Assembly: GCA_016212925.1 (NCBI GenBank)
Contig: JACRDF010000025.1
Span: 248,001-312,000 of the forward strand
Length of the DNA: 64,000 bases
Source: Desulfomonile tiedjei
Lineage (GTDB): Bacteria; Desulfobacterota; Desulfomonilia; Desulfomonilales; Desulfomonilaceae
Direction of reading: 5' to 3'
This document shows positions 27,019 through 40,157 of this stretch, in pieces; positions within the stretch are counted from its first letter, which is position 1; every line of letters starts with the position of its first letter. A program made the position numbers and the translations under genes. The notes beneath the pieces are model-generated. The model was not told the DNA's origin. It did no database searches and saw only the letters and a list, made by a program, of their open reading frames with translations.

Positions 27019-28056
27019 ATGTTCTTCGACGCGCTTTCAGGGATTTTCTCCAACGACATGGCCATTGACCTCGGCACGGCCAATACGCTGGTGTACGTGC
27101 GTGGCAAAGGGGTCATACTTTCCGAACCGTCCGTCGTGGCTGTGAAGACCGATTTGAGGCGGGGCCCGCGGATCGTGGCAGTGGGGGCCGATGCCAAAAA
27201 GATGTTGGGTAGGACCCCTGACAACATAAGGGCCATCCGACCCATGAAGGACGGCGTGATAGCGGACTTTGAAGTTACCGAAGCCATGCTGAAACACTTC
27301 ATCGTCCGGATTCATCATCGCCGATTCCTGGTCAAACCCCGTATAGTAGTGTGCGTGCCTTCCGGTATCACGGAGGTGGAGATGCGCGCGGTGAGAGACG
27401 CGGCGAAGAGCGCGGGCGCCAGAGAAGTCTATCTGGTCGAGGAACCCATAGCCGCGGCCATCGGCGCTCGCCTACCCATCACCGAGCCGACGAGCAGCAT
27501 GATTGTGGACATTGGCGGCGGTACCACGGAAGTGGCTGTCATTGCAATGTCGGACATAGTTTATGCCAAGTCCCTCAGGGTCGCGGGGGACAAGATCGAC
27601 AACGCGGTCATCCGCTACGTGAAGCAGAAATACAGCCTCCTTATCGGAGAGAGGACCGCGGAGATGGTCAAAATGATGATAGGGAGCGCCTGCCAAGAGG
27701 CAGAAGAGTCGATAATCGAAGTCAAGGGGCGCGACCTTATCGCGGGCATTCCGAAAATCATTGCGCTGAGATCCGGCGAAGTTACCGAAGCTATAACCGA
27801 GCCTGTGAGAGCCATTTTGGAGACAATCAAAACGGCCCTGGAAAGCACGCCCCCGGAACTGGCCGCAGATATAGTAGATAACGGGATTGTGCTCACCGGA
27901 GGAGGGTCACTCCTGAAAAACCTCGATGTTGTCATCCGGCGGGAAACCGGCTTGCCTGTGAGAGTGGCGGATGATCCCCTTTCAACGGTGGTTGTGGGTT
28001 CGGGCATCATATTCGAAAATTTTCATCTCTTGAAAGACGTGTTGGTGAAATGTTAG
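27019..28056 (+). CDS. mreB: Rod-shape-determining protein MreB
   Basis: Bacterial actin that directs side-wall peptidoglycan synthesis in rod cells. The 345 residues show the actin-fold nucleotide motifs: MAIDLGTANTLVYVRGKGV (phosphate 1), IVDIGGGTTEVAVI (phosphate 2) and the adenosine motif GIVLTGGGSLLKNLD. It opens the mreBCD-mrdA-rodA set. The start is an ATG without a strong ribosome site, and the family start (FDALSGIFSNDMAIDLGTAN) agrees with it. Confidence 0.97.
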   Translation: MFFDALSGIFSNDMAIDLGTANTLVYVRGKGVILSEPSVVAVKTDLRRGPRIVAVGADAKKMLGRTPDNIRAIRPMKDGVIADFEVTEAMLKHFIVRIHHRRFLVKPRIVVCVPSGITEVEMRAVRDAAKSAGAREVYLVEEPIAAAIGARLPITEPTSSMIVDIGGGTTEVAVIAMSDIVYAKSLRVAGDKIDNAVIRYVKQKYSLLIGERTAEMVKMMIGSACQEAEESIIEVKGRDLIAGIPKIIALRSGEVTEAITEPVRAILETIKTALESTPPELAADIVDNGIVLTGGGSLLKNLDVVIRRETGLPVRVADDPLSTVVVGSGIIFENFHLLKDVLVKC

Positions 28057-28204
28057 TAACCAACCAGTCATACGGGTGCTTCGCCGTGCGTGCGCGTCCC
28101 CGCGCGAACTTGAACGCTTACCTGAACAACTCACTTGCCCTTGACGTGTGGCGAGAGCGCGTCAGAACTTACCCACTCCCGGGATTTACAGCCGATCCGT
28201 CATA

Positions 28205-29050
28205 ATGCCCAGATCCATTCGTGACATTGCAATCTTGTTGATTCTCATCGGTGGAGGACTGCTCATACTGTTCTCCTCGCCGCCGAAACCTGAGGGTGGA
28301 GTGGCAAGTCGTTTTATTTACACGGTATTGCACCCTTTTCAACAAGTCGCTGCTTCGGTCCACAACCGTGGAAAGACTACCTGGGAAAGCTACATCAACC
28401 TGACGGGCGTCCAGGAAGAGAACCGCGCGCTTAAATTGCAGATACGTCAATTGATTCGCGAAAAGGCCGATCTACTGAATTATGAAGGCGAAAACAGGCG
28501 CCTGAGAAATCTCTTGAACCTCAAAGCCAGGCATGAATTTCCCACCTTGGTTGCCCAAGTCATAGGGGAAGACGCCTCGGGCTGGTACAGCACGATCTTC
28601 ATTAACCGAGGAACGGAAGCCGGCGTGAGGCCGGATATGCCGGTGACGGTGGCCGAAGGGATTGTGGGAAGAGTTGTCAACAGCTCGGCCGATGTTTCCA
28701 GGGTATTGCTATTAACAGACCCTAATTTTTCCGCGGACTGCCGCGTAGCGCGTACCCGAGACCGGGGCGTGCTGACCGGATCTCTTGATCGCTTCTGCGT
28801 CCTGCGCTACGTGAGCCTTAAGTCTGAAATGAAACAGGGCGACCAATTGGTCACCTCCGGCCTGGACGGCATTTTCCCTCGGGGGCTGCCGCTGGGGAGG
28901 ATCGAATCCATACGGCACGGGGACCAAGGGCTCTTCTTGGAAGCAAAGGTGGCGCCCGCGGTGGACTTTGCAGGAGTAGAAGAAGTGTTGGTCATACTCG
29001 GACAGCAGGGCGGGTTCGACATTCGCCCCGGCCTTGAGGATAACCATTGA
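28205..29050 (+). CDS. mreC: Rod-shape-determining protein MreC
   Basis: Elongasome protein linking MreB and the synthases. The 281-residue protein has a short cytoplasmic start, one membrane helix (IAILLILIGGGLLILFS), a coiled coil (EENRALKLQIRQLIREKADLL), and the beta-rich periplasmic domain with VIGEDASGWYSTIFINRG and GLDGIFPRGLPLG. I took the ATG at 28205; the frame stays open upstream. Its stop overlaps the TTG start of mreD. Confidence 0.92.
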   Translation: MPRSIRDIAILLILIGGGLLILFSSPPKPEGGVASRFIYTVLHPFQQVAASVHNRGKTTWESYINLTGVQEENRALKLQIRQLIREKADLLNYEGENRRLRNLLNLKARHEFPTLVAQVIGEDASGWYSTIFINRGTEAGVRPDMPVTVAEGIVGRVVNSSADVSRVLLLTDPNFSADCRVARTRDRGVLTGSLDRFCVLRYVSLKSEMKQGDQLVTSGLDGIFPRGLPLGRIESIRHGDQGLFLEAKVAPAVDFAGVEEVLVILGQQGGFDIRPGLEDNH

Positions 29051-29547
29051 GAGAGATCGTATTTCTCTTTGCTGTCGGGATAGTGGCTCTGACGCTGCAA
29101 ACCACGTCGCTTGGGTTCCTCGTTCCGTCAGCCTACAAACCGGATCTGATTCTCGCTCTCGTCGTGTGGGCAGGTCTGAGGGTAACGTTTGTGCCTGGAG
29201 TGGGCTTCGCATTTTTAGTAGGGCTGGTCATGGACACTCTATCCGGGTCTCCGGCAGGCCTTTTCGCGTTGGTCTATTGCCTGGCCTTCGTGGCGTCCGG
29301 TTATGTGGACTCGGTCGTTCCGATAGACGATCCGGTGGGTTGGGCTGTGACGGTTTTCTTGGCCTCGGCCGTGGCAGGGTTCCTCGTGCTGATGACAAGG
29401 TGGCTGGCGGGGCCGGTGGAATTTAGTGCACACACGTTCGTGTGGATCCTTGTGAGATCTCTGGTGACAGCCGGGGCGGCGGTGGCCGCATTCCTTTGCC
29501 TCGATAAGATTTGGGCAGGCTATTCGAGGATTATCGGGGAACGCTGA
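29047..29547 (+). CDS. mreD: Rod-shape-determining protein MreD
   Basis: Inner-membrane partner of MreC. The 166 residues form about five membrane helices, with PSAYKPDLILALVVWAGLR and GFLVGLVMDTLSGSPAGLFAL-type stretches typical of the family. The start is a TTG that overlaps the mreC stop (TTGA) and has GAGG upstream, which points to translational coupling. Confidence 0.85.
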   Translation: MREIVFLFAVGIVALTLQTTSLGFLVPSAYKPDLILALVVWAGLRVTFVPGVGFAFLVGLVMDTLSGSPAGLFALVYCLAFVASGYVDSVVPIDDPVGWAVTVFLASAVAGFLVLMTRWLAGPVEFSAHTFVWILVRSLVTAGAAVAAFLCLDKIWAGYSRIIGER

Positions 29548-31388
29548 TGACCGAGTTGCCCATTAGAGATGCTTCACTCGCTTACCTCCGCAACCGCATC
29601 AAGGTGGCAATAGTCATAATGCTGCTGGCAATGGGTTTGCTGGCGGCTAGGTTGTGGCAACTACAACTCTTAAGGGGCGAGTCTTTCATTGAGATGTCTC
29701 AGGGCAATCGGGTCCGCGTTGTGCGACTCCCGCCGCCACGCGGAAAGATTGTAGATTCTGCCGGCCATGTAGTGGCCGAAAACAGCCCTAGTTTCACTTT
29801 CTCAATAATTCCGGGCGAACTAAAGGACCCGCAAAGGTTGATCCGGACTTGCTCAGACGCGCTGGGCATGACGCCGGAGAAGCTGCGCGGACTCTTGGAG
29901 CGCAGCGGGACCATTCCACGTTTCATGGCTTTCCCGCTGAAAAGAAACATGAGCCTTGAAGAAGTCTCTCTCCTGAAATCGCAGGTCACGGACCTCAAAG
30001 GCGTGTCTCTGGAAGCCAGGCCGCGGCGTGTTTACCCCTGGGAGGAGACCCTGTGCCATGTGGCCGGAACGTTAGGAGAGATCTCTCCCGAGGCGCTGGC
30101 TAAAGGACCCAAATTGGGCTACCAAGCCGGGGACCTTCTCGGAAAGTCAGGAATTGAAAAGGAATATGAGACACACCTGAAAGGGGAGGAGGGATGGGAA
30201 AAGATAGAGATCGACGCCAAGGGAAGGCAACTCGGCGTGGTGTCCCGTCAGGCTCCCCAGCCGGGAGCTGATGTGATACTCACGGTTGATGCCGAATTCC
30301 AACGCTATGCCGAAGATGTGTTCATACACCGTGCGGGTTCCATTGTGGCTGTGGAACCGGACACGGGGCGCATTCTCGCGATGGTGAGCAAACCCGGTTT
30401 CGATCTGAACTTGTTCTCCCCTTCGATCAGCGAACGCCAATGGAAAGCTCTTAACAGCGATCCTTTGCATCCACTGGAAAACCGATCCACAAGAGGTCTG
30501 TATTCTCCGGCGAGCACTTTCAAGATAGTGACCGCTGCAGCCGGTTTGGCCGAAGACCGGATCGATCCGCAGCACAGGTTTAGTTGCAAGGGAAGTCTTG
30601 ACTTGAGAGGTCAAGTCTTTCGTTGTTGGAATCACTACGGCCACGGGAAGGTCGGTCTTCACCGCGCGATTGTTGAATCATGCGACATTTATTTCTATGA
30701 ACTTGGCCTTCGGTTAGGCGGAGATCGGATAGCTCGGTGGGCTTCTCACTTCGGACTCGGACAACCAACCGGCATCGGTCTACCTCAGGAACTTCCGGGC
30801 CTGCTGCCCACTTCCGCGTGGAAGCTGCGAACATACGGAGAACCCTGGAAGGACGGCGAAACCGTCACACTGGCAATTGGCCAAGGATACCTGGTTTCCA
30901 CCCCTGTTCAACTTGCGATGATGACTGCGGCCCTGGCCAATGGGGGCAAGCTTCTGAAGCCGGCGATTGTGCAAAAGGTGGTTTCGCTGGACGGCAAGAT
31001 GATCTTTGATCACCAGCCCCTGGTGCGGAGCACTCTACCTTTGGATCGCGGCGCGTTTTCGTTGCTGAGCGAAGCCATGAGAGACGTCGTCTCGGACAAG
31101 AGAGGGACAGGGAAACGATGCCGGATTCCGGGATTGAACATCAAGGCTAAGACAGGGACATCCCAGGTCATAAGGATTAAGGAAAGGATCGCGGAAGAAG
31201 ATCGGATACCGTATCATGAGAGGACCCATGCAATATTCGTCGCGTACGTGGACGATCAACCCAAGAAATTCGCTCTAGTGGTGATAGTAGAACACGGCGG
31301 GGGCGGCGGAGCGAGCGCAGCGCCCATAGCCCGAAAAATAATAGCCAGGTACTACGGACGGCCCGATCCGGGCGATCCGTCTGACTGA
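29547..31388 (+). CDS. mrdA: Penicillin-binding protein 2 (elongation transpeptidase)
   Basis: Monofunctional transpeptidase that cross-links side-wall peptidoglycan together with RodA. It has 613 residues: an N-terminal membrane helix (VAIVIMLLAMGLLAARLW), the dimerisation domain with RGKIVDSAGHVVAEN, and the penicillin-binding domain. The active-site serine is near S323 in SPASTFK (SxxK), then ESCD (SxN-type) and KTGTS (KTG). The ATG overlaps the mreD stop by one base (TGATG). Confidence 0.96.
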   Translation: MTELPIRDASLAYLRNRIKVAIVIMLLAMGLLAARLWQLQLLRGESFIEMSQGNRVRVVRLPPPRGKIVDSAGHVVAENSPSFTFSIIPGELKDPQRLIRTCSDALGMTPEKLRGLLERSGTIPRFMAFPLKRNMSLEEVSLLKSQVTDLKGVSLEARPRRVYPWEETLCHVAGTLGEISPEALAKGPKLGYQAGDLLGKSGIEKEYETHLKGEEGWEKIEIDAKGRQLGVVSRQAPQPGADVILTVDAEFQRYAEDVFIHRAGSIVAVEPDTGRILAMVSKPGFDLNLFSPSISERQWKALNSDPLHPLENRSTRGLYSPASTFKIVTAAAGLAEDRIDPQHRFSCKGSLDLRGQVFRCWNHYGHGKVGLHRAIVESCDIYFYELGLRLGGDRIARWASHFGLGQPTGIGLPQELPGLLPTSAWKLRTYGEPWKDGETVTLAIGQGYLVSTPVQLAMMTAALANGGKLLKPAIVQKVVSLDGKMIFDHQPLVRSTLPLDRGAFSLLSEAMRDVVSDKRGTGKRCRIPGLNIKAKTGTSQVIRIKERIAEEDRIPYHERTHAIFVAYVDDQPKKFALVVIVEHGGGGGASAAPIARKIIARYYGRPDPGDPSD

Positions 31389-31403
31389 TGCGAGTACAGC
31401 GAA

Positions 31404-32531
31404 ATGCCCCAAACCGACTTGAAACCCAAATGGCATGCACCGCGATCGGTGGAATGGCCTCTCATCTTGATCAGCCTGATGCTTTCGGGAATAGGGATAG
31501 GCCTGATATTCAGTGCGACTGCGCCAATGGGCGAGGTCGGAAGGTCTCTGGTACTGAAACAGATGACGTGGTGCAGTCTAGGCCTGGTTTTGATGGCGCT
31601 GTTCGTGCTTTTTGATTATCACTCTCTCGACCGATGGGCCGTATGGTTCTTCGCTGCTGTCGTAATTGCCCTGGTGGCGGTGTGGGGATTGGGAAAAGTT
31701 ACCGCGGGGTCGAGAAGATGGATTGAATTGGGTTTGCTAAGGTTCCAGCCGTCGGAGTTCGCGAAACTGGCTGTAGTCCTCATTTTGGCCAAATACTATC
31801 AAGATGCCCCAAGTATCGAAGGGCGGCAAATTTCGGATTTGGTCAAGCCGTTGCTGCTTGTGGGTTTACCGATAATTCTGGTGCTGATCCAACCGGATTT
31901 AGGCACAGCGAGCCTGATGTTCCTCGTTGCCGTGTCGATGGTTGCCGTGGCCGGATTGAACCGCCGGGCCCTGCTTTGGGCCGGGGGGGCGCTCCTGGCC
32001 ATAGTGCCGGTTTTGGCGCTGGTCGGGGACAAGCTGCTTCTTGGGTACCAGAAGAAGCGGCTCATCACGTTTTTGAATCCCGATACGGACCCTCTTGGTG
32101 CGGGATATCATATCATACAGTCTCAGATAGCCATAGGTTCAGGAGGCCTCTTCGGCAAGGGCTTTTTGCAGGGAACGCAGAATCAGCTCATGTTTTTACC
32201 GGTGAACCACACGGACTTCATATTCTCGATTCTTGCGGAGGAATGGGGCTTTGTGGGATGCGCAGTTGTCTTGATCCTATTCGGCGCTCTGTTTTTGCGA
32301 GCAATGGCTGTGGCCGACCAGGCACGCGATAACTTCGGCGCACTGCTGGTTTTCGGCTGTACCGTGATTCTTTTCTGGCATGTTGCGATCAATGTGGGAA
32401 TGGTTATGGGGCTGGCGCCGGTCGTGGGGGTGCCTCTGTGCTTTCTGAGTTATGGCGGATCCGCGCTGCTCACTTCGTTCATTTGCATAGCCATCATGGT
32501 AAACGTCAGCATGCGACGATTTTCATACTGA
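31404..32531 (+). CDS. rodA: Peptidoglycan glycosyltransferase RodA
   Basis: SEDS-family polymerase that makes glycan strands from lipid II. The 375 residues give about ten membrane helices. Family marks are RWIELGLLRFQPSEFAKLAVVL, the GKGFLQGTQNQLMFLPVNHTDFIF loop and PLCFLSYGGSALL near the end. It starts 15 bases past mrdA, as usual for this pair. Confidence 0.96.
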   Translation: MPQTDLKPKWHAPRSVEWPLILISLMLSGIGIGLIFSATAPMGEVGRSLVLKQMTWCSLGLVLMALFVLFDYHSLDRWAVWFFAAVVIALVAVWGLGKVTAGSRRWIELGLLRFQPSEFAKLAVVLILAKYYQDAPSIEGRQISDLVKPLLLVGLPIILVLIQPDLGTASLMFLVAVSMVAVAGLNRRALLWAGGALLAIVPVLALVGDKLLLGYQKKRLITFLNPDTDPLGAGYHIIQSQIAIGSGGLFGKGFLQGTQNQLMFLPVNHTDFIFSILAEEWGFVGCAVVLILFGALFLRAMAVADQARDNFGALLVFGCTVILFWHVAINVGMVMGLAPVVGVPLCFLSYGGSALLTSFICIAIMVNVSMRRFSY

Positions 32532-32827
32532 TGGATTTGGGCTTGATGATTCCTGTAAGCCTTCAGTTACAGGCGGAAAAAGACTGTCATTGCGACCCCG
32601 TTGAAAAGCGGGGGAAGCAATCTCTGCCCCTAAAGCCTGAGATCGCTTCCCCGCGCAACGCGGGATTTCAATCCTCGCAATGACAGAAAACCGATGGTTC
32701 CCCCGCGTGACTGAATGCCTAATTCCTTGAATTACTCCTTGAACATGGGATTTGTCTGTGTTAAGGAAGGGGCGGCTTAATAATCTAAGGTTCCTTCAGG
32801 GAGCCGCCGCGGAAACGTGGAGGAGAC
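32532..32827. other. Gap between rodA and bactofilin
   Basis: Just under 300 bases, a third of it occupied by the repeat at 32584-32686. No gene or clear terminator is seen. Confidence 0.5.
32584..32686. repeat. GTCATTGCGA repeat, copy 2
   Basis: A 103-base variant: CTGTCATTGCGA at the left and CCTCGCAATGACAG at the right mirror each other. It differs from the other copies by GC-rich inner arms (CCCCGTTGAAAAGCGGGG and CCCGCGCAACGCGGG). Confidence 0.75.
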
Positions 32828-33328
32828 ATGCTTGGATTTAGAAAAGCGAAACCTGACGCCGTAAGCGGCTTCTTGGGAACTCAGACGGAATTTGCCGGGA
32901 AACTGTCTTTTTCCGGGGTGGTACACCTGGACGGGAATTTCACGGGAGAAATAATCTCGCGAGGCACGCTGGTCGTTGGGAGCGAATCCGTCGTTCATGC
33001 GGAGATTCACTCCAGCATTCTCAAGATAGCCGGCGAGGTACATGGAGACTTGATAGCGACCGAAAAGATAGAGCTGTATCCTCCAGCCAAAATCTACGGC
33101 AATATACGTACCCCCAGCTTGGTGGTTGAAGAGGGGGTTATTTTTGAAGGCACGTGCAGGATGTCGTCGGTGTCCGCGGAAATACCGGCGCTCGTCGATC
33201 CGCGGCACGAAGCGACTGACGAAGAACCCCTGGAGGAGATCTCAGCCCAGGCCTGGCCCCCGACCTATGAAGTCAGTGACAAAGTTGACGAATCGGTACC
33301 TGACAAAGCCTTGCCCAAACACGAGTGA
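32828..33328 (+). CDS. Bactofilin (polymer-forming cytoskeletal protein)
   Basis: A 166-residue protein of the DUF583/bactofilin family, which forms polymers at the membrane and helps localise cell-wall enzymes. The right-handed beta-helix core is visible as VHLDGNFTGEIISRGTLVVG, VHAEIHSSILKIAGEVHGDL and KIELYPPAKIYGNIRTPSL, with regularly spaced G and I/V. The last 50 residues are acidic and disordered. The ATG follows GTGGAGGAG. Placed right after the rod-shape genes, it probably has a morphogenetic role. Confidence 0.92.
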   Translation: MLGFRKAKPDAVSGFLGTQTEFAGKLSFSGVVHLDGNFTGEIISRGTLVVGSESVVHAEIHSSILKIAGEVHGDLIATEKIELYPPAKIYGNIRTPSLVVEEGVIFEGTCRMSSVSAEIPALVDPRHEATDEEPLEEISAQAWPPTYEVSDKVDESVPDKALPKHE

Positions 33329-33368
33329 TGCCCCCCTTTTCTTGCCTCCTCGCATTGGCAAAAAGATC

Positions 33369-33397
33369 TTGACACCTTGTGTACGCGGTGTTACCAT
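33369..33397 (+). promoter_or_regulatory. Promoter of the atp operon
   Basis: A perfect TTGACA is 17 bases from TACCAT, placing the transcript start near 33404, about 137 bases before the first subunit gene. Confidence 0.6.
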
Positions 33398-33540
33398 GCG
33401 ACTTCATTTTAGATTTGGGTCTCATTAAAATATCCTTATCAAAATCATTCAGGCAGTTGGAAGTCATTGTCCGGTGAGCCCCTGCTGGGGGAGGAATGCC
33501 GGAAGGTCGAAAAACTTCGCGAATCCGGGAGATTACGCCA

Positions 33541-33966
33541 GTGATTCAACTCAACTTCACGCTGTTCATTCAAATAATCAATTTTCTCGTCCTGCTGTAC
33601 CTCCTGAACATCCTTCTTTACAAACCGGTCCTCGCAAAAATCAGGGAAAGGGAAGCCCGAATAAAGGCAGACCAGGCCAAGGCGCTCGAACTGGAGAAAG
33701 AGGTCGAAGCACAGGAGAATCGGCATCAACAAGAGCTTGGAAAGGCCAAACAAACTGCGGCCCAGGAAAAAGGCGCTCTGATGGCGGAAGCCAAGAAAAA
33801 AGAGGCGGAAATCCTGGACAAAGCCAAAGCGGAAGCCTCCAGGATCGTTGAAAGCATGAGAACCACCATCCAGACGGAAGCGGAAGAAGTCCGTAGGACG
33901 CTTAGCGCTCAAATGACCCCGCTGGCCCAGTCTATCACCGAGAAAATCCTGGGGAGGTCTGTGTAA
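33541..33966 (+). CDS. atpF': ATP synthase F0 subunit b'
   Basis: One half of the peripheral stalk holding F1 against F0. Its 141 residues are one membrane helix (FTLFIQIINFLVLLYLLNILL) and a long charged coiled coil. The GTG at 33541 (after GGGAGA) gives IQLNFTLF, the usual start of b' in this group; an ATG at 33496 sits too close to its GGAGG. The stop overlaps the next ATG by one base. Confidence 0.88.
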   Translation: MIQLNFTLFIQIINFLVLLYLLNILLYKPVLAKIREREARIKADQAKALELEKEVEAQENRHQQELGKAKQTAAQEKGALMAEAKKKEAEILDKAKAEASRIVESMRTTIQTEAEEVRRTLSAQMTPLAQSITEKILGRSV

Positions 33967-34540
33967 TGAAGGCTAGGCTCACTCTTTCACTTTTTCTGGT
34001 CCTTCCCCTAATATTGATCTGCGCCTCAAGCGCCCTTGCTGCGTCTGAAGCGGGCTCTTCTCCCTGGACCATGTCAATGCTCCTTTGGAGAGTGGTCAAT
34101 ACGGTGGCCTTGCTTGCTCTCCTCATATATTTCCTGAAGAAACCGCTGGTGAACTTCTTCAAGGAAAGGAAAGCCAAGATTGAGCAAGATTTGGCTGAAG
34201 CCGTCGAGCAGCGCCGAAAAGCAGAGGAACTGATCAAGGAATATCAGATGAAGTTGGCCGGCATGGAGCAAGAACTCGAAAAGATGCGCGGCGAACTCCA
34301 GAAGGCTGCCGAGGGCGAGAGCCAGAAGGTCATTGCGAGCGCCGATAAAATGTCCGTAGCGATTATAGAATCGGCGAAGATCGCAGCGGAACAGGAAGTC
34401 AGGAAGGCCAAAGTCGCCTTGAAAGACGAAGCAGTCACCCTGGCTGTGGAACTGGCAGAATCGCTCATTCGTGAGAAGATCAGCGATGACGACCGCAAGA
34501 AGATTGTGGAAGACTATCTTGTTAAGGTCGGGGGTATGAA

Positions 34541-34544
<4 letters not shown>
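33966..34544 (+). CDS. atpF: ATP synthase F0 subunit b, with signal-peptide-like extension
   Basis: The second stalk subunit, 192 residues. The stalk proper begins with a membrane helix (WRVVNTVALLALLIYFLKKPL) and a coiled coil. Ahead of it lies an extra hydrophobic segment (LTLSLFLVLPLILICASSALAA) that looks like a cleavable signal peptide ending ALA. Such extensions occur in b subunits of related bacteria. It overlaps atpH by four bases (GTGA). Confidence 0.9.
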
Positions 34545-36612
<2,068 letters not shown>

Positions 36613-36678
36613 CAATTCACGGGTGAAGACTACAAAGAGAGAAATCGGGACTCCGCTCCTTGATATATAGAGGTCGAA

Positions 36679-37542
36679 ATGGCAAGCCTCAGAGACATTC
36701 GTAAAAGAATCGCCAGTGTCAAGAATACTCAGAAGATCACAAATGCCATGAAGATGGTTTCCGCGGCGCGGCTCAGGCGCGCGGAGGAAGCCATAAAGTC
36801 TGCGCGGCCGTTTTCGGACAAGATGCGTGACGTGCTCATGTCCCTGGCCGCCCGAACCAACCCGACCGGGCATCCGCTACTGGAAGCGCGGGAGCCGAAA
36901 AAGATCCTGCTCATCCTGATAACGGCGGATAGAGGGCTCTGCGGCGCGTTTAACGCGAGTCTAAACCGCCGGACCGAAGCCTTCATAAAGGAAAAGCAGG
37001 CCAAGGGAATAGAAGTGGATCTGCTGACGGTCGGCCGTAAAGGGAACGATTATTTCCGGAGGCGCCGGGTCAACATCCCCGAGAAGTTCATCAACGTGAT
37101 GAATCAAATCAGTTACGAACTCGCGGGAAACATCGTAACCGCTGCCACGGAAAGGTTCATGTCCGGAGAGTACGACGAGGTCTGGACCCTCTACAACCGC
37201 TTCAAGACCGCGGTAACACAGATTCTTACACTCAAGAGACTTATGCCGATAAGGCCGGAGGAAGAAGAGTGGACGAAACGGAGAGAATATCTGTATGAGC
37301 CCTCCGAGGACGAGTTGCTCAAGGAGATTCTCCCGCGGTACATTCAGGTTCAGATATTTACCGGTCTCCTGGATTCAGTGGCCAGCGAGCTTGGGGCCAG
37401 AATGACCGCTATGGAAGCAGCGACTACCAATGCGGAGGAGATGATCTACAAACTGACGTTGAAGCATAACCGCTTGCGTCAGGAATCCATAACCACAGAG
37501 CTTATGGAGATAGTCGGCGGGGCCGAGGCGCTCAAAGGTTAG
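36679..37542 (+). CDS. atpG: ATP synthase F1 subunit gamma
   Basis: Central rotor shaft, 287 residues. The N-terminal helix (SLRDIRKRIASVKNTQKITNAMKMV) and the C-terminal helix (MTAMEAATTNAEEMIYKLTLKHNRLRQ-type) that form the coiled coil are both present, with ITADRGLCGAFNAS between. It lies between alpha and beta as usual. Confidence 0.97.
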   Translation: MASLRDIRKRIASVKNTQKITNAMKMVSAARLRRAEEAIKSARPFSDKMRDVLMSLAARTNPTGHPLLEAREPKKILLILITADRGLCGAFNASLNRRTEAFIKEKQAKGIEVDLLTVGRKGNDYFRRRRVNIPEKFINVMNQISYELAGNIVTAATERFMSGEYDEVWTLYNRFKTAVTQILTLKRLMPIRPEEEEWTKRREYLYEPSEDELLKEILPRYIQVQIFTGLLDSVASELGARMTAMEAATTNAEEMIYKLTLKHNRLRQESITTELMEIVGGAEALKG

Positions 37543-39063
<1,521 letters not shown>

Positions 39064-39076
39064 TCGGGAGAGATCC

Positions 39077-39490
39077 ATGTCGGAAAAATTCAAGGTAGAA
39101 CTGGTCACCCCTAAAGGGGTGATCCTCGACAAGGAAGTCGAAGAGGTCATTGCACCGGGCACTATGGGCGAGTTTGGTGTACTCATCGGCCATACCCCCA
39201 TGCTGACTTTTATCAAACCGGGCATCTTCTCGTATCTTGAAGGGGACAACTTCACAAGGTTCGTTGTAGGATCGGGGTTTTGCGAGGTCCTCAAGGACGC
39301 TGTTACCGTTCTGGTAGGTGAGGCCTACAGCAGGGAAGACATCGATGCGGCCGCGGCTGCAGCGGAAGTGGCCCAGTTTGAACAGGAAATTGCCCAAATA
39401 GACGCGGCGGCAAATCCCGAAGCTCATCAAGCCGCGTCGGACAAGCTCAAAGTTGCCCGATTCAAAGTAACGCTGGCTGGTATGAGCTGA
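39077..39490 (+). CDS. atpC: ATP synthase F1 subunit epsilon
   Basis: Rotor subunit that can inhibit ATP hydrolysis. The 137 residues give the beta-sandwich (KFKVELVTPKGVILDKEVEE, IAPGTMGEFGVLIGHTPML) and the C-terminal helical pair. It ends the operon; a terminator follows. Confidence 0.96.
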   Translation: MSEKFKVELVTPKGVILDKEVEEVIAPGTMGEFGVLIGHTPMLTFIKPGIFSYLEGDNFTRFVVGSGFCEVLKDAVTVLVGEAYSREDIDAAAAAAEVAQFEQEIAQIDAAANPEAHQAASDKLKVARFKVTLAGMS

Positions 39491-39518
39491 TCTCGGCCCG
39501 AAATCATCCGGTTTTTCG

Positions 39519-39570
39519 AGGCCCCTCGTCCGGTCCGGTGTCTCCGGTCCTGCAGGGGCCTTTCTTTTTC
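39519..39570 (+). terminator. Terminator of the atp operon
   Basis: AGGCCCCT and AGGGGCCT form an 8-bp stem, followed by TTCTTTTTC. The loop is 27 bases long, which is larger than typical. Confidence 0.7.
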
Positions 39571-40157
39571 AATGTCTGTCAGCGGCCTTTTTGGTCAGTG
39601 CTGATCGAAACTTTTAGATGGCGCGGTTGTCTGCACCTTATACCAATGTTCTTTCATACGAGTGAGCATGGCGGGCCGTCCAGGGGACCGCTCGCAGGTT
39701 GTGGCAAGAGTCGGCGTCCCTGCCTGCCCGCGTCGCTGTTATCTGTTCGATCGTGCGTTGGTTTTGAAAGCTTATCGCCGGACGATCGGGCTTACGATTT
39801 CTCTTGATTCCTTTGGATTAAACGTTTAGAGGTTATTTAATGCGTGTAGGGCACTGGAACGACCAGAGGGGTAAGATCCTCTTCTGACGATGCCCGGCGC
39901 AATGAACCCACTTGAAAAAATCTTCCCCAGCTAACTCATGCGATTCGGCTGAATAAGGGGGAAGCGCGTGTGTCGGGTTCCTGGGCTGATTCTGCATCCA
40001 GTCAAATTCTTGGAACATGACGCAGGAGCGGCTTCGTAAATCCCCTTATGGAACCGCCTGTATTTATGCGAGTCGGTGAAGAGACATCAATTTCAAAAGC
40101 AGTCATTAAACGGTAAATTGACGCAAGGCAAAACGCATCCGGGCCAAGGAGAAAACG
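39571..40157. other. Gene-free stretch after the atp operon
   Basis: About 590 bases. I see no gene, repeat or clear promoter; only the ribosome site AAGGAGA of the next gene at its right end. Confidence 0.5.
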